16,201 bases of DNA from DATKKX01 sp035542775 (GCA_035542775.1 DATKKX010000506.1:1-16201), one strand, 5' to 3'; positions 1 through 6,309 are shown, counted from the stretch's first letter. Program-made: numbers and translations. Notes: a model not told the origin generated them from the sequence alone.

Positions 1-916
1 GCTGCACGAGAGCCTCGCACGGGCATTGGGTACTGGGCGGGCCCGATGTCCTTAGTGTCCAATACACCTTGTGGCCTTGAGGATCCAGCGCTATGCCAGT
101 GGGGTAGGGCGAGTTCAGCTTGGCGAGATCCTCAAACGCACTCTGCGCCGAAGTGACTTTACGCAGGTCGGTTTTCGCTCGCTGCAATCGGGGCGAAACC
201 CTCACTGTAAACTCCGGTAACACGAAGGCCGGCGACGTCCCTGTTGTTGATGACCATTCGTGCGCCTCCACACGCTCTGAGATGCAGTAGATGTTGGATC
301 CGGTCGGGTCCAGCGCGATTCCAGTTCGCGCCGCAGCCGGAACGTAATAAAGGCATTCAGCGAGCGATCCGTCCAAGTTGGCGCGGCTGATCATGCTTCC
401 ATGGACCCAATACATCTTGCCGCGATCCAGGTCCAGAGCGATCGCTGCAGGTGGCTCAGAATCATTGACGAGCTGTTCAACCTCCGTACCGTCCAGGTTG
501 GCCCGACGGATACAGCCGCTTTGAATCCCCGGCTCCAGCCAGGTTTCCTCGGTCCAGTAGACCTTGCCGCGAGGCAGGTCCAAAGCAATACCTTTGGGGC
601 CGTGCTCGCAAGTGATGGCAAGGTCTTCTATCTCGCTGCCGTCCAGGTTCGCTCGGCGGAGAACCTTCAGCTTGATGTCTGTCCAGTACATCTTACCGCC
701 GGCCACATCGAGAGCGATGCCCCACGGATTCGTCGCGATCGGACCTGTAGGCGCGGAGATCAGGCATAGGATGTTCGTGCCGTCGAGGTTCGCACGGTAG
801 ATCGATCCCCATTCTGTGAAGTACATCTTCTGCGCGTGAACACTGGCTGGGACGAGCAGCCAGAGGAGCAGGCTGAACCAACAGGCAACGCGGTTCTGTG
901 AACGTGACATAGGCAT
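1..916 (-). CDS. Secreted YWTD (LDL-receptor class B-like) beta-propeller protein, partial at 3' end
   Basis: An open frame of at least 305 codons starts at 916 (an alternative Met lies at 910) and leaves the window at base 1 without a stop. Residues 1-28 form a signal peptide: a short basic start, a Trp/Leu-rich core and an Ala-x-Ala-like end (SVHA|QK). The mature part repeats a unit of about 40 residues built on GIALD...GKMYWTD...RRANLDG. Clear copies read KMYFTEWGSIYRANLDG, KMYWTDIKLKVLRRANLDG, KVYWTEE, KMYWVHG, a degenerate NIYCISE and KVYWTLR. These match the YWTD repeat of LDL-receptor class B and DUF5050-like six-bladed propellers, which normally bind proteins or ligands. It is therefore probably a periplasmic or extracellular binding or scaffold protein, not an enzyme. 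No good Shine-Dalgarno precedes the start. The C-terminus, which might hold an anchor or further domain, is not visible. Confidence 0.85.
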   Translation of the reverse strand, partial: MPMSRSQNRVACWFSLLLWLLVPASVHAQKMYFTEWGSIYRANLDGTNILCLISAPTGPIATNPWGIALDVAGGKMYWTDIKLKVLRRANLDGSEIEDLAITCEHGPKGIALDLPRGKVYWTEETWLEPGIQSGCIRRANLDGTEVEQLVNDSEPPAAIALDLDRGKMYWVHGSMISRANLDGSLAECLYYVPAAARTGIALDPTGSNIYCISERVEAHEWSSTTGTSPAFVLPEFTVRVSPRLQRAKTDLRKVTSAQSAFEDLAKLNSPYPTGIALDPQGHKVYWTLRTSGPPSTQCPCEALVQ

Positions 917-937
917 CGCTGCAATTGTATACGAGTG

Positions 938-963
938 GCGGCAGGGATTGTTCCCGCCGGCCC
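938..963. terminator. Weak imperfect hairpin between the zinc-ribbon operon and the YWTD gene
   Basis: The 75-bp gap contains an imperfect inverted repeat, GGCAGGGA-TTGT-TCCCGCC on the plus strand, with one bulged base and a GGGA/TCCC core. It follows the last zinc-ribbon gene and precedes the YWTD gene, both on the minus strand. It has no T-tract, so a role as terminator is only a possibility. Confidence 0.25.
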
Positions 964-991
964 TGACTACCAGCGGCAGCCTTCGCATGGA

Positions 992-1792
992 TTACTTCAG
1001 CGGCGGCGTTGGCGGGGCCGGGCCCTGATCGCCGGCACCAGTCTCCCGTTTTTGCTGCTTACCCTGCGAGAGCATGGCAACCGCCGTATTTCTTTCACCG
1101 ACCGGCACGCCGCATTCCGGGCAGATGCCGCTGACGTTGCCGGTGAGGTTGTAGCTACACTTCAGACAATGACCGGGCGGTATTCGCCGGTGCTTCCGCC
1201 ATGCCGCCCACGAGACCGCGAAGATCGCGAGCAGAACGAAGATCCACACGGGAAAGCGTAAGACCACTTCCCGATCCGGCTTCGGCGGCACCTTCGAGAC
1301 GAAGCCAAGGAAGCTGAAGAAGCCGCGCTGACCGGCCGGTGCGGCAGGCGTCTTCGAGACGTGAACGAAGAAGCCGAGGAAGCCGCGTTGGTTGGCCAGT
1401 CCGCCGATAATCGCGGTGAGGTTTTTCCGCATGGATCTCACGGCGCGAACTGCTTGGTCGACTTGAGTGTCAATGTCTGGGATCACGCCGCGCACACCAT
1501 TGAGGTCGCCGTCCTGAAGCTGCGAAACGATGGTCCGTCTCCCAACGTATTCCTCTTGAAGCCCTGGATACCACGCCGGCACTCCCGCACCTCCCAATCC
1601 GGGCGGCATGTCCCTGCTCATATAGGTGAACGTGACGCAACCGTGGCGGAGGTAAGTACAGCACCATCGCTGTCCGTCGCGAGTGCAGTCAAGCCAGAGA
1701 CCGGTGAAGAAGCTCGTCACCGTCAGCGCGCAGATCGCCACGAATAGAACGACCAGGGGCCACAGGATGCTCCTCTTGACTCCTTTCCTCAT
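992..1792 (-). CDS. Membrane protein with C-terminal planctomycete zinc ribbon (cluster gene 4), function unknown
   Basis: The product is 266 aa. I chose the ATG at 1792 because it overlaps the upstream stop as ATGA and is followed at once by a basic-then-hydrophobic N-terminus (MRKGVKRSILWPLVVLFVAI). The open frame extends further upstream only as out-of-frame shadow of the previous gene. Layout: TM helix at about 10-30, a non-membrane region of about 150 residues with several Cys, a second TM at about 181-198, then a zinc ribbon with C209, C212, C224 and C227. One spacer residue is Ser where the paralogues have Gly (KCSYNLTGN). A Pro/Gly/Lys-rich tail follows. Residues 134-153 and 154-173 are a tandem 20-residue duplication (QRGF...VSK...P). 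The architecture, TM-ectodomain-TM-ribbon, puts the ribbon in the cytoplasm if both helices cross. It is the last gene of the operon. No known function. Confidence 0.85.
   Translation of the reverse strand: MRKGVKRSILWPLVVLFVAICALTVTSFFTGLWLDCTRDGQRWCCTYLRHGCVTFTYMSRDMPPGLGGAGVPAWYPGLQEEYVGRRTIVSQLQDGDLNGVRGVIPDIDTQVDQAVRAVRSMRKNLTAIIGGLANQRGFLGFFVHVSKTPAAPAGQRGFFSFLGFVSKVPPKPDREVVLRFPVWIFVLLAIFAVSWAAWRKHRRIPPGHCLKCSYNLTGNVSGICPECGVPVGERNTAVAMLSQGKQQKRETGAGDQGPAPPTPPLK
1274..1393 (-). repeat. 60-bp tandem duplication inside a zinc-ribbon gene
   Basis: Two adjacent 60-bp units encode residues 134-153 and 154-173 of cluster gene 4. The protein copies begin NQRGFLGFF and GQRGFFSFL and share QRGF, VSK and Pro positions, about 10 of 20 residues identical. 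The DNA anchor TTCGAGACG recurs exactly 60 bp apart (about 1293 and 1353). Confidence 0.75.
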
Positions 1793-2496
1793 CGGGCACC
1801 GTCCTTCGGACATGCAGCAATCGGTGTCCCACATTCCGGGCAGATGCCGCTGACGTTGCCGGTGAGGTTGTAACCGCAGCAGCGGCAGTGCCCTGGCGGT
1901 TGGCGGCGGTGATCCTTGTAAATGAGCCAGGCCGCCGGTATGCCGACGAGCACGATCGGCAGCCACAGCGGAAAATGGATGAGCGTCGACTGCATGTGAG
2001 GGCCGGCATCGCCCCGGTACCAGAACTCGGGCAGGTATAGCCCCGTGAGGGCCAGCATCGGAATGTCGCGCCACGTGCGGGCCCATCGGTGCGACCAGCC
2101 CAGCGGGAATGCGCGGCTGTAATGGGTCATTGCCGTGGCCACTTCGGCGGAGCTCCCCGTGTACAGCGACAGCTCGATGCTCCCTCTACCCAGGATGAAC
2201 AAGGAGTTGGTCCCGAGACGGAAGTGGAGCCCCAGCACGCTGATGATCCACAGGATCAGGGTCAGCCCGAAGATGATCCAGGCGCCGGTCTTGAGGCCGC
2301 GCCGCCAACGCGCGGCGGCCCCAGCAAACCACATGCAGAGCACCGGCACTGCGGCGATGATGGCGAATGGCAGCAGCACCGGCCGTGTCCACGACCATTC
2401 GCCCACGCAGGGGATGATGAAGATCGCCAGACATGCCGCCGAAGCCAGCCACTTGCCGATGTTGCGAGAACTTCTTTGATCCCGCCCCGGGTTCAT
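1789..2496 (-). CDS. Multi-pass membrane protein with C-terminal planctomycete zinc ribbon (cluster gene 3), function unknown
   Basis: The product is 235 aa. The start at 2496 forms an ATGA overlap with the preceding gene's stop, and the frame upstream of it is shadow of that gene. Hydrophobic segments lie at about 14-32, 38-59, 70-90 and 174-193. A region of about 80 residues between the third and fourth (SLFILGRGSIELS ... LPEFWYR) is probably exposed outside the membrane. The ribbon uses C204, C207, C219 and C222 (PPGHCRCCGYNLTGN, then CPECG) and is preceded by a basic KDHRRQ stretch. HFPLWLP before the last helix matches the NLWLP of cluster gene 2, so the C-terminal halves are homologous across the cluster. 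Its ribbon is nearly identical in DNA to that of the downstream gene. The role is unknown. It could be a sensor-like or complex-forming membrane protein, but nothing shows a substrate. Confidence 0.87.
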   Translation of the reverse strand: MNPGRDQRSSRNIGKWLASAACLAIFIIPCVGEWSWTRPVLLPFAIIAAVPVLCMWFAGAAARWRRGLKTGAWIIFGLTLILWIISVLGLHFRLGTNSLFILGRGSIELSLYTGSSAEVATAMTHYSRAFPLGWSHRWARTWRDIPMLALTGLYLPEFWYRGDAGPHMQSTLIHFPLWLPIVLVGIPAAWLIYKDHRRQPPGHCRCCGYNLTGNVSGICPECGTPIAACPKDGAR

Positions 2497-3131
2497 GCCT
2501 CGCCTCGCTTCTGTAAGGGTCCCTTGATCTTTTCGGGGACCGCTGCGCCACACTCCGGGCAGACGCCGCTCACGTTGCCGGTCAAGTTGTAGCCGCAATC
2601 GCAGCAGCCCTTTTGCCGAGCTCGCCGGATGTGGCGTCGTACCTCGCACGCACACGCGAGAGCACCCAGGAGTGCGAACGGCAGCCAGAGGTTCACCTGA
2701 AGATGATGGATAGTGATTTGAGCCAGTGAATGTGTCTCATCGGGCCAACGAGCTGAAAAACTCATTGAGTTCGATCTCATGCCAGGCGGGGTCCAGTGAC
2801 ACGTGCGTGGTGAACCGAACGTGTCAGGTATCAGGCCCCGAAGCATTACACCATTCACGTACCAGTCACAAGGTCTTCGCACCCAGATATCAACACTCAG
2901 CCACGCGGCTCGGAGGTAACAGTCTCCGCTCTCTACCCAGATGTCTGATGTTAGATTAAAGCGTGGCAGCGTAAACGTGTGCGCATAACTGCTAAGAGCA
3001 AAAATGGCAGTCGTTACAGTAACTAGCAACAACAATACTCTAAGCCGTCGGCGGCACCTTGGCCGTCGCGTTCTCCGTGCCAAGCGCGGCTTACGCCGCG
3101 CTTCTGTATGATGGGGACGAAAAAGGGTCAT
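2493..3131 (-). CDS. Membrane protein with C-terminal planctomycete zinc ribbon (cluster gene 2), function unknown
   Basis: The product is 212 aa. It begins 16 bp after the stop of the upstream cluster gene, and the stop overlaps the next start (ATGA). The first 30 residues are strongly basic (many Arg), then a TM helix spans about 30-48. An ectodomain of about 100 residues with Trp and Cys follows (C71, C88, C111), then a second helix at about 147-163 and a basic RRHIRRARQ stretch. The zinc ribbon has C176, C179, C191 and C194. The upstream signal is weak (AGGTAACGG about 9 bp before ATG). The region looks lower in GC than the flanking symporter or hydrolase genes. This is the smallest member, with the same TM-ectodomain-TM-ribbon plan as cluster gene 4. 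The function is unknown. Confidence 0.85.
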   Translation of the reverse strand: MTLFRPHHTEARRKPRLARRTRRPRCRRRLRVLLLLVTVTTAIFALSSYAHTFTLPRFNLTSDIWVESGDCYLRAAWLSVDIWVRRPCDWYVNGVMLRGLIPDTFGSPRTCHWTPPGMRSNSMSFSARWPDETHSLAQITIHHLQVNLWLPFALLGALACACEVRRHIRRARQKGCCDCGYNLTGNVSGVCPECGAAVPEKIKGPLQKRGEA

Positions 3132-3147
3132 TACTGAATACCGTTAC

Positions 3148-3873
3148 CTATTCCGGCTGGTGTCCTTCATTGCTCGCTCCTGCTTTCTTAACGCCTGGCG
3201 GTATCGCCGTGCCGCACTCGGGGCAGCGGCCGCTCGTATTGCCGGTGAGGTTGTAGCCACAGGTCTTGCAGAAACCTTCGGCAGCAAGCCAGGCTTTGTA
3301 TCGGCGCCTCCGCCCAGGCGCCAGCCATGCACCACAGATTGCGAAGGGGATAATCATGAGGTGGTACAGGACGAGCATCGAGAACGGAGATCCGTCCTGA
3401 ATAAACGATACGTATCCGATGGCAAAGTTCGTAGCTCCGGCGAGCAGAGCGTACCGCGGCCATCGTCGAAAACAACACAACCCGACGAACGCTCCACCAA
3501 AGAGGTTTAGGATGATTTCCGGAATAAAGCAATCAAACAAACCGTAGTGCCCCGCATACGCACCTACGCCATGAGCTACCATCCAATCCTGCACTGGGCG
3601 ACGCCATCCGAGGCCCATCCACCACATAAGCGAAGCCAGCATGCATGAATAAGTCAACACGCCTACCAAGACAGCGAACACGCCGTACTGTTGGTCCTTC
3701 CAGAAAAGAAACGCAGTGGTGATCGCAACCGTAACGAGGATGGGGTAAAAATAAACGTCTCGAGGCCAATCACAATCACTTCGAAATAAGCCGAGCAATA
3801 TGACCCAGCACACGGCCAGCCCGGTCCATTTAAGCAAACGCCGAATTGGAGGGCCTGTGTGCATCGAGTTCAT
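3148..3873 (-). CDS. Polytopic membrane protein with C-terminal planctomycete zinc ribbon (cluster gene 1), function unknown
   Basis: The product is 241 aa, taking the ATG at 3873 (an alternative Met is at 3864). The frame stays open 95 codons further, to 4158, but that stretch has non-protein-like composition. It runs through palindromes and the RHS fragment, so I reject the longer start. About six hydrophobic segments are visible, near residues 14-30, 42-58, 64-84, 114-134, 141-157 and 165-185. They are followed by a basic cluster (GRRRRYK) and the ribbon with C202, C205, C217 and C220 (CKTCGYNLTGNTSG, CPECG). It is the first gene of the four-gene operon. Base composition is visibly more AT-rich than the symporter gene. 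No Shine-Dalgarno is obvious, so the exact start is uncertain. Unlike its neighbours it is mostly membrane, with almost no ectodomain. The function is unknown. Confidence 0.8.
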   Translation of the reverse strand: MNSMHTGPPIRRLLKWTGLAVCWVILLGLFRSDCDWPRDVYFYPILVTVAITTAFLFWKDQQYGVFAVLVGVLTYSCMLASLMWWMGLGWRRPVQDWMVAHGVGAYAGHYGLFDCFIPEIILNLFGGAFVGLCCFRRWPRYALLAGATNFAIGYVSFIQDGSPFSMLVLYHLMIIPFAICGAWLAPGRRRRYKAWLAAEGFCKTCGYNLTGNTSGRCPECGTAIPPGVKKAGASNEGHQPE

Positions 3874-3880
3874 GATGGCA

Positions 3881-3997
3881 GTCGTCCATGTCGCCTCGCC
3901 CGCAACGCTCGGAGATGTTGGGCTGGCCGTGGGCGTCGTAGCAGTAGCGCTCCACAATCGCTCCGGCCCGGACGAGTCGAACATCATCATATGGATT
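3881..3997 (-). pseudogene. Fragment of an RHS/YD-repeat protein gene (decayed)
   Basis: Read on the minus strand, this stretch encodes NPYDDVRLVRAG, then AIVERYCYDAHGQPNI, then SERCGRGDMDD. The VERY-x-YDAxGxP pattern is the hallmark of RHS/YD-repeat core proteins. GRGDMDD resembles the dockerin-like calcium-loop insert that I recall following this motif in planctomycete RHS proteins. There is no start, no continuation into a full core and no downstream RHS sequence in this frame, so it is a remnant about 40 codons long. It ends about 8 bp before the start of cluster gene 1. The homology call comes from recognition, not from a search. Confidence 0.5.
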
Positions 3998-4047
3998 TCG
4001 GAGGGCCGGGCCAATGATGCGGGCGCGGCGAGAGTCGGAGCGCAGCA

Positions 4048-4065
4048 AGCCGGCTGAAGCCGGCT
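4048..4065. repeat. TGAA-loop palindrome 1
   Basis: AGCCGGCT-GA-AGCCGGCT: perfect 8-bp arms around GA (effectively a TGAA loop). It is one of three such palindromes within 91 bp. Confidence 0.8.
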
Positions 4066-4092
4066 CTCGCTGAGCAAAAGGCGGCCCGGGGT

Positions 4093-4112
4093 CCACCGAT
4101 TGAAATCGGTGG
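4093..4112. repeat. TGAA-loop palindrome 2
   Basis: CCACCGATT-GA-AATCGGTGG: perfect 9-bp arms around GA. The arm sequence differs from the two flanking palindromes but the design is the same, so structure and not sequence appears conserved. Confidence 0.8.
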
Positions 4113-4120
4113 CAAGAACC

Positions 4121-4142
4121 GGCCGGCTGAAGCCGGCCCTAC
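4121..4142. repeat. TGAA-loop palindrome 3 with CTAC flank
   Basis: GGCCGGCT-GA-AGCCGGCC (4121-4138), perfect 8-bp arms, followed by CTAC. On the minus strand it reads GTAG-GGCCGGCTTCAGCCGGCC, the same layout as the two repeats inside the symporter gene. It lies downstream of the symporter stop and could fold as an RNA hairpin at its 3' end, but there is no T-tract. Confidence 0.75.
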
Positions 4143-4182
4143 TCATCCGCTTCCTCACGGGCGCGGTTCGGATCTGCCAACT

Positions 4183-4200
4183 CGCCCGTCGTCGGTGGGG
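4183..4200. repeat. 18-bp direct repeat, downstream copy (outside the symporter gene)
   Basis: CGCCCGTCGTCGGTGGGG occurs here and identically at 4268-4285, 85 bp apart, on either side of the symporter stop codon (4255-4257). The copies read TDDGR on the minus strand. Confidence 0.8.
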
Positions 4201-4254
4201 AGTACGGATTGGGCGGCGCCGCGCACTTCTGGGGTCCAGCCGTGAGTGCGCGGA

Positions 4255-6258
4255 TCAGGTCTCGACGCGCCCGTCGTCGGTGGGGGCGGCGCGGCGCAGG
4301 CGGAGGAGCCGGAAGAGCTCGCGGAGGTCGCGGATGCCGCCGATAGTGAACCACGTCGTGACGATGATCGCGCCGGCAAGAATGAACCAGGTCCAGCCGT
4401 GCCAGAAGCTCAGCCACGATGTCTCGGGCACGTCGACGGCGAGGTTGTAGGCGGTACCGGCGATGAAGATGACGGTCCAGACCAGCGGCCAGCCGAGAGT
4501 GATATACGTGATCCAGCGGTCGGCGCCGGTGAACTCGCGGGTGAAGCCAAGCTTTTCCCACCAGTGCTGAGTAGGGGGGGCGGGTGGAACCCGCCCTACA
4601 TCTGCGGGGGTTGGCGTGGCGGGTGAAACCCGCCCTACGTCTGCCAGGGCGGTCGTGTCATCCGCGACGGCATACGCGCCGCGGTGCAGCAGCTTGTCCA
4701 TGTTGAAGACGGCCCGCGGGCCGAGCAGCGAGACCAGAATGTACGCGGCGATGGCCAGGACCATGGCCCAGAAGGAGAGCTCCCGGCCGGTCAGCCAAAA
4801 CTTGGGATCGTGCTGCTTGATGATGATGCCGGCCAGCGACAGGCCCATGCCGGTCAATATCGCCGCCCAGGCCCCGGCGGTGGTGCCGCGTTTCCAGTAG
4901 AGCCCGCCAATGATGACCGAGCCGGCCCCGCCCACGAACACCGCCGCCGTCAGGTCGCAGAACATCACGATGTATTGGCCCAGCGGGAACAGCAGGCTGA
5001 ACAGGAAGATGAACAGGGCCACGCCGCAGATGGAGAGCTTCAGCAGGCGCAGGTGCTGTTGGGGAGTAAGCGGCTTGCGGCGGAAGGGGAGTATCACGTC
5101 CTGAATGAAGATCGAGCCCCAGGAATGCAGATACGCGCCGTGCGTGCCGATGTGGGCCGCCAGAGCGGCGGCACAGGCCAGACCCAGCAGGCCGCTGGGG
5201 AACATGACCGCCATGGCCAGCGGGCTTCGCAACTGGTTTCGCAGCGTCTCGGTCTCCTGGACGGTGCGGCCTTCAACGGCGGCCAGGCGGCTGTTGACCG
5301 TGGCGGCCTGGGCGGCGAAGTCGGGGTGGTTCATCACCGTGCGGGCACAGATCGGGACGATCAGGATGATCAGCATCAGCACGCGCCAGCGCCAGCCGTT
5401 AAGGATGTTGGCCATCTTGGCCTCGTGCGGCGTCTTGGCGGCGCAGTTGTAGCCCTGGGTCCCCTGCCAGGCCATCATGGTGTAGAACATGATGAAAACG
5501 CCGATGAGGTAGTACCAGAAGTTGAACTGGCCCTCCTGGCCGAGGTGAAATGGGTGCACCATGGACTTCTCGGGCGGGGCGGCGAGCAGGGCCTGCGAAA
5601 TCCGCTCCCACCTGAACGTCGTCAGCAGAAAGATGATCAGGATAATGAACGTGATGTTCGCGAAAGCGCCCTGGAGGAAATCGGTCACCATGACGGCGAT
5701 CTGCCCGCCGACGAAGGTGAAGAAGAGGGCGATGCCGATCAGCAGGAGCATCAAGGCGGCGAACGTCGAGACGGTCAGCCCGGCAAGCCGGAAATGATCG
5801 GGCAGCCCGCACAGGGCGATGAAAAAGTGGGCGCTGATGGCGGGAAAGATGCCGAAGTTGATGATGCCGGAGAGATAGGCGACCACGCCCGCGAAGACGC
5901 GGAAGTTGCGGCTGTAGCGCATCTCGAAGAACTGGGCCAGCGTCATGGCTCGTGTCTGGCGGTAACGGTAGATCACCCAGCCGGTCAGGCCCATGATGAT
6001 CCAGGCGGGGCCCTCCATGAGCGGCCACCAGATCGAGGTGTAGCCGACGTCGTAGTTCAGTTCGAAGTAGCCGACCAGCGTGATGACGCCGAGCTGGGAC
6101 ATGCCGAAGGCGACGGAGATGAGGTAACGCCCGCCGCAGCGGTCGGCAGCCAGGAAGGCGGCGACGCTGCCGCTGTGCTTTTTCGTCTGCAGGGCGGCCG
6201 CGGCGAGGATAGCGATGAGTCCGGCGACGATGGCCCAGTCGATGAGGTGCATGTTCAT
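4255..6258 (-). CDS. Sodium:solute symporter (SSS family)
   Basis: The product is 667 aa. I chose the ATG at 6258 (MNMHLIDWAIVAGLIAILA) because it opens directly into the first helix. The frame reaches 6405, but those 49 extra residues are not membrane-like and would cover the divergent promoter region. Many hydrophobic helices are visible, including segments near residues 6-25, 40-60, 70-90, 105-140, 150-215, 235-255, 280-300, 330-355, 400-440, 455-485 and 500-520, with two more after residue 580. GYFELNYDVGYTSIWWPL, FTFVGGQIAVMVTDFLQG and GGLYWKRGTTAGAWAAILTG are SSS-type features. Such proteins import sugars, sialic acid or other small solutes with Na+ at the inner membrane. The substrate cannot be read from the sequence. 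A cytoplasmic linker at about 541-567 carries two 13-residue repeats created by palindromic DNA. It is divergent from a CBM9-like lipoprotein, which hints at a carbohydrate substrate. Confidence 0.92.
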   Translation of the reverse strand: MNMHLIDWAIVAGLIAILAAAALQTKKHSGSVAAFLAADRCGGRYLISVAFGMSQLGVITLVGYFELNYDVGYTSIWWPLMEGPAWIIMGLTGWVIYRYRQTRAMTLAQFFEMRYSRNFRVFAGVVAYLSGIINFGIFPAISAHFFIALCGLPDHFRLAGLTVSTFAALMLLLIGIALFFTFVGGQIAVMVTDFLQGAFANITFIILIIFLLTTFRWERISQALLAAPPEKSMVHPFHLGQEGQFNFWYYLIGVFIMFYTMMAWQGTQGYNCAAKTPHEAKMANILNGWRWRVLMLIILIVPICARTVMNHPDFAAQAATVNSRLAAVEGRTVQETETLRNQLRSPLAMAVMFPSGLLGLACAAALAAHIGTHGAYLHSWGSIFIQDVILPFRRKPLTPQQHLRLLKLSICGVALFIFLFSLLFPLGQYIVMFCDLTAAVFVGGAGSVIIGGLYWKRGTTAGAWAAILTGMGLSLAGIIIKQHDPKFWLTGRELSFWAMVLAIAAYILVSLLGPRAVFNMDKLLHRGAYAVADDTTALADVGRVSPATPTPADVGRVPPAPPTQHWWEKLGFTREFTGADRWITYITLGWPLVWTVIFIAGTAYNLAVDVPETSWLSFWHGWTWFILAGAIIVTTWFTIGGIRDLRELFRLLRLRRAAPTDDGRVET
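4268..4285. repeat. 18-bp direct repeat, upstream copy (inside the symporter 3' end)
   Basis: This is the second exact copy of the repeat at 4183-4200. It encodes the APTDDGR part of the symporter C-terminus, four codons before the stop. Confidence 0.8.
4579..4638. repeat. Two tandem palindromic repeats inside the symporter coding sequence
   Basis: GGCGGGT-GGA-ACCCGCC (4579-4595) and GGCGGGT-GAA-ACCCGCC (4618-4634) are each followed by CCTAC, 39 bp apart. Because 39 is a multiple of three, the frame is kept and the protein gains ADVGRVSPATPTP followed by ADVGRVPPAPPTQ. The minus-strand form GTAGGGCGGGTTTCACCCGCC has the same layout as palindrome 3 at 4121-4142, so both probably belong to one repeat family dispersed in this genome. 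Confidence 0.8.
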
Positions 6259-6309
6259 GAAGGACGCAGGTCTCCTCGTGGGCCTGTAACCATCGTGGCT
6301 CTGATGGAC

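Larger units (their letters stand above)
3874..4254. other. 381-bp non-coding interval: RHS remnant plus palindrome cluster
   Basis: This interval lies between the symporter stop and the first zinc-ribbon gene. It holds the RHS fragment at 3881-3997, three TGAA-loop palindromes at 4048-4138, and one arm of an 18-bp direct repeat at 4183-4200. I see no convincing gene. The open frames across it are compositionally odd and include the palindromes. I could not identify a promoter for the zinc-ribbon operon here. Confidence 0.6.

Noticed and set aside
401..769. 122-codon plus-strand frame with repeated (A/V)QVxS-type segments
   Set aside because: It is the antisense reading of the repeated ANLDG codons of the YWTD gene, which explains the periodicity.
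4048..4142. CRISPR-like array
   Set aside because: The palindromes differ in arm sequence, have unequal spacing and there are only three. No cas gene is present.
3874..4158. 95-codon N-terminal extension of the first zinc-ribbon gene
   Set aside because: It would translate palindromes and the RHS fragment in another frame. The ATG at 3873 or 3864 gives a protein resembling its paralogues.
4139..4561. 140-codon minus-strand frame with His/Arg/Pro-rich product over the symporter 3' end
   Set aside because: It is out of frame with the symporter, extremely biased in composition, and explained by GC-rich repeats.
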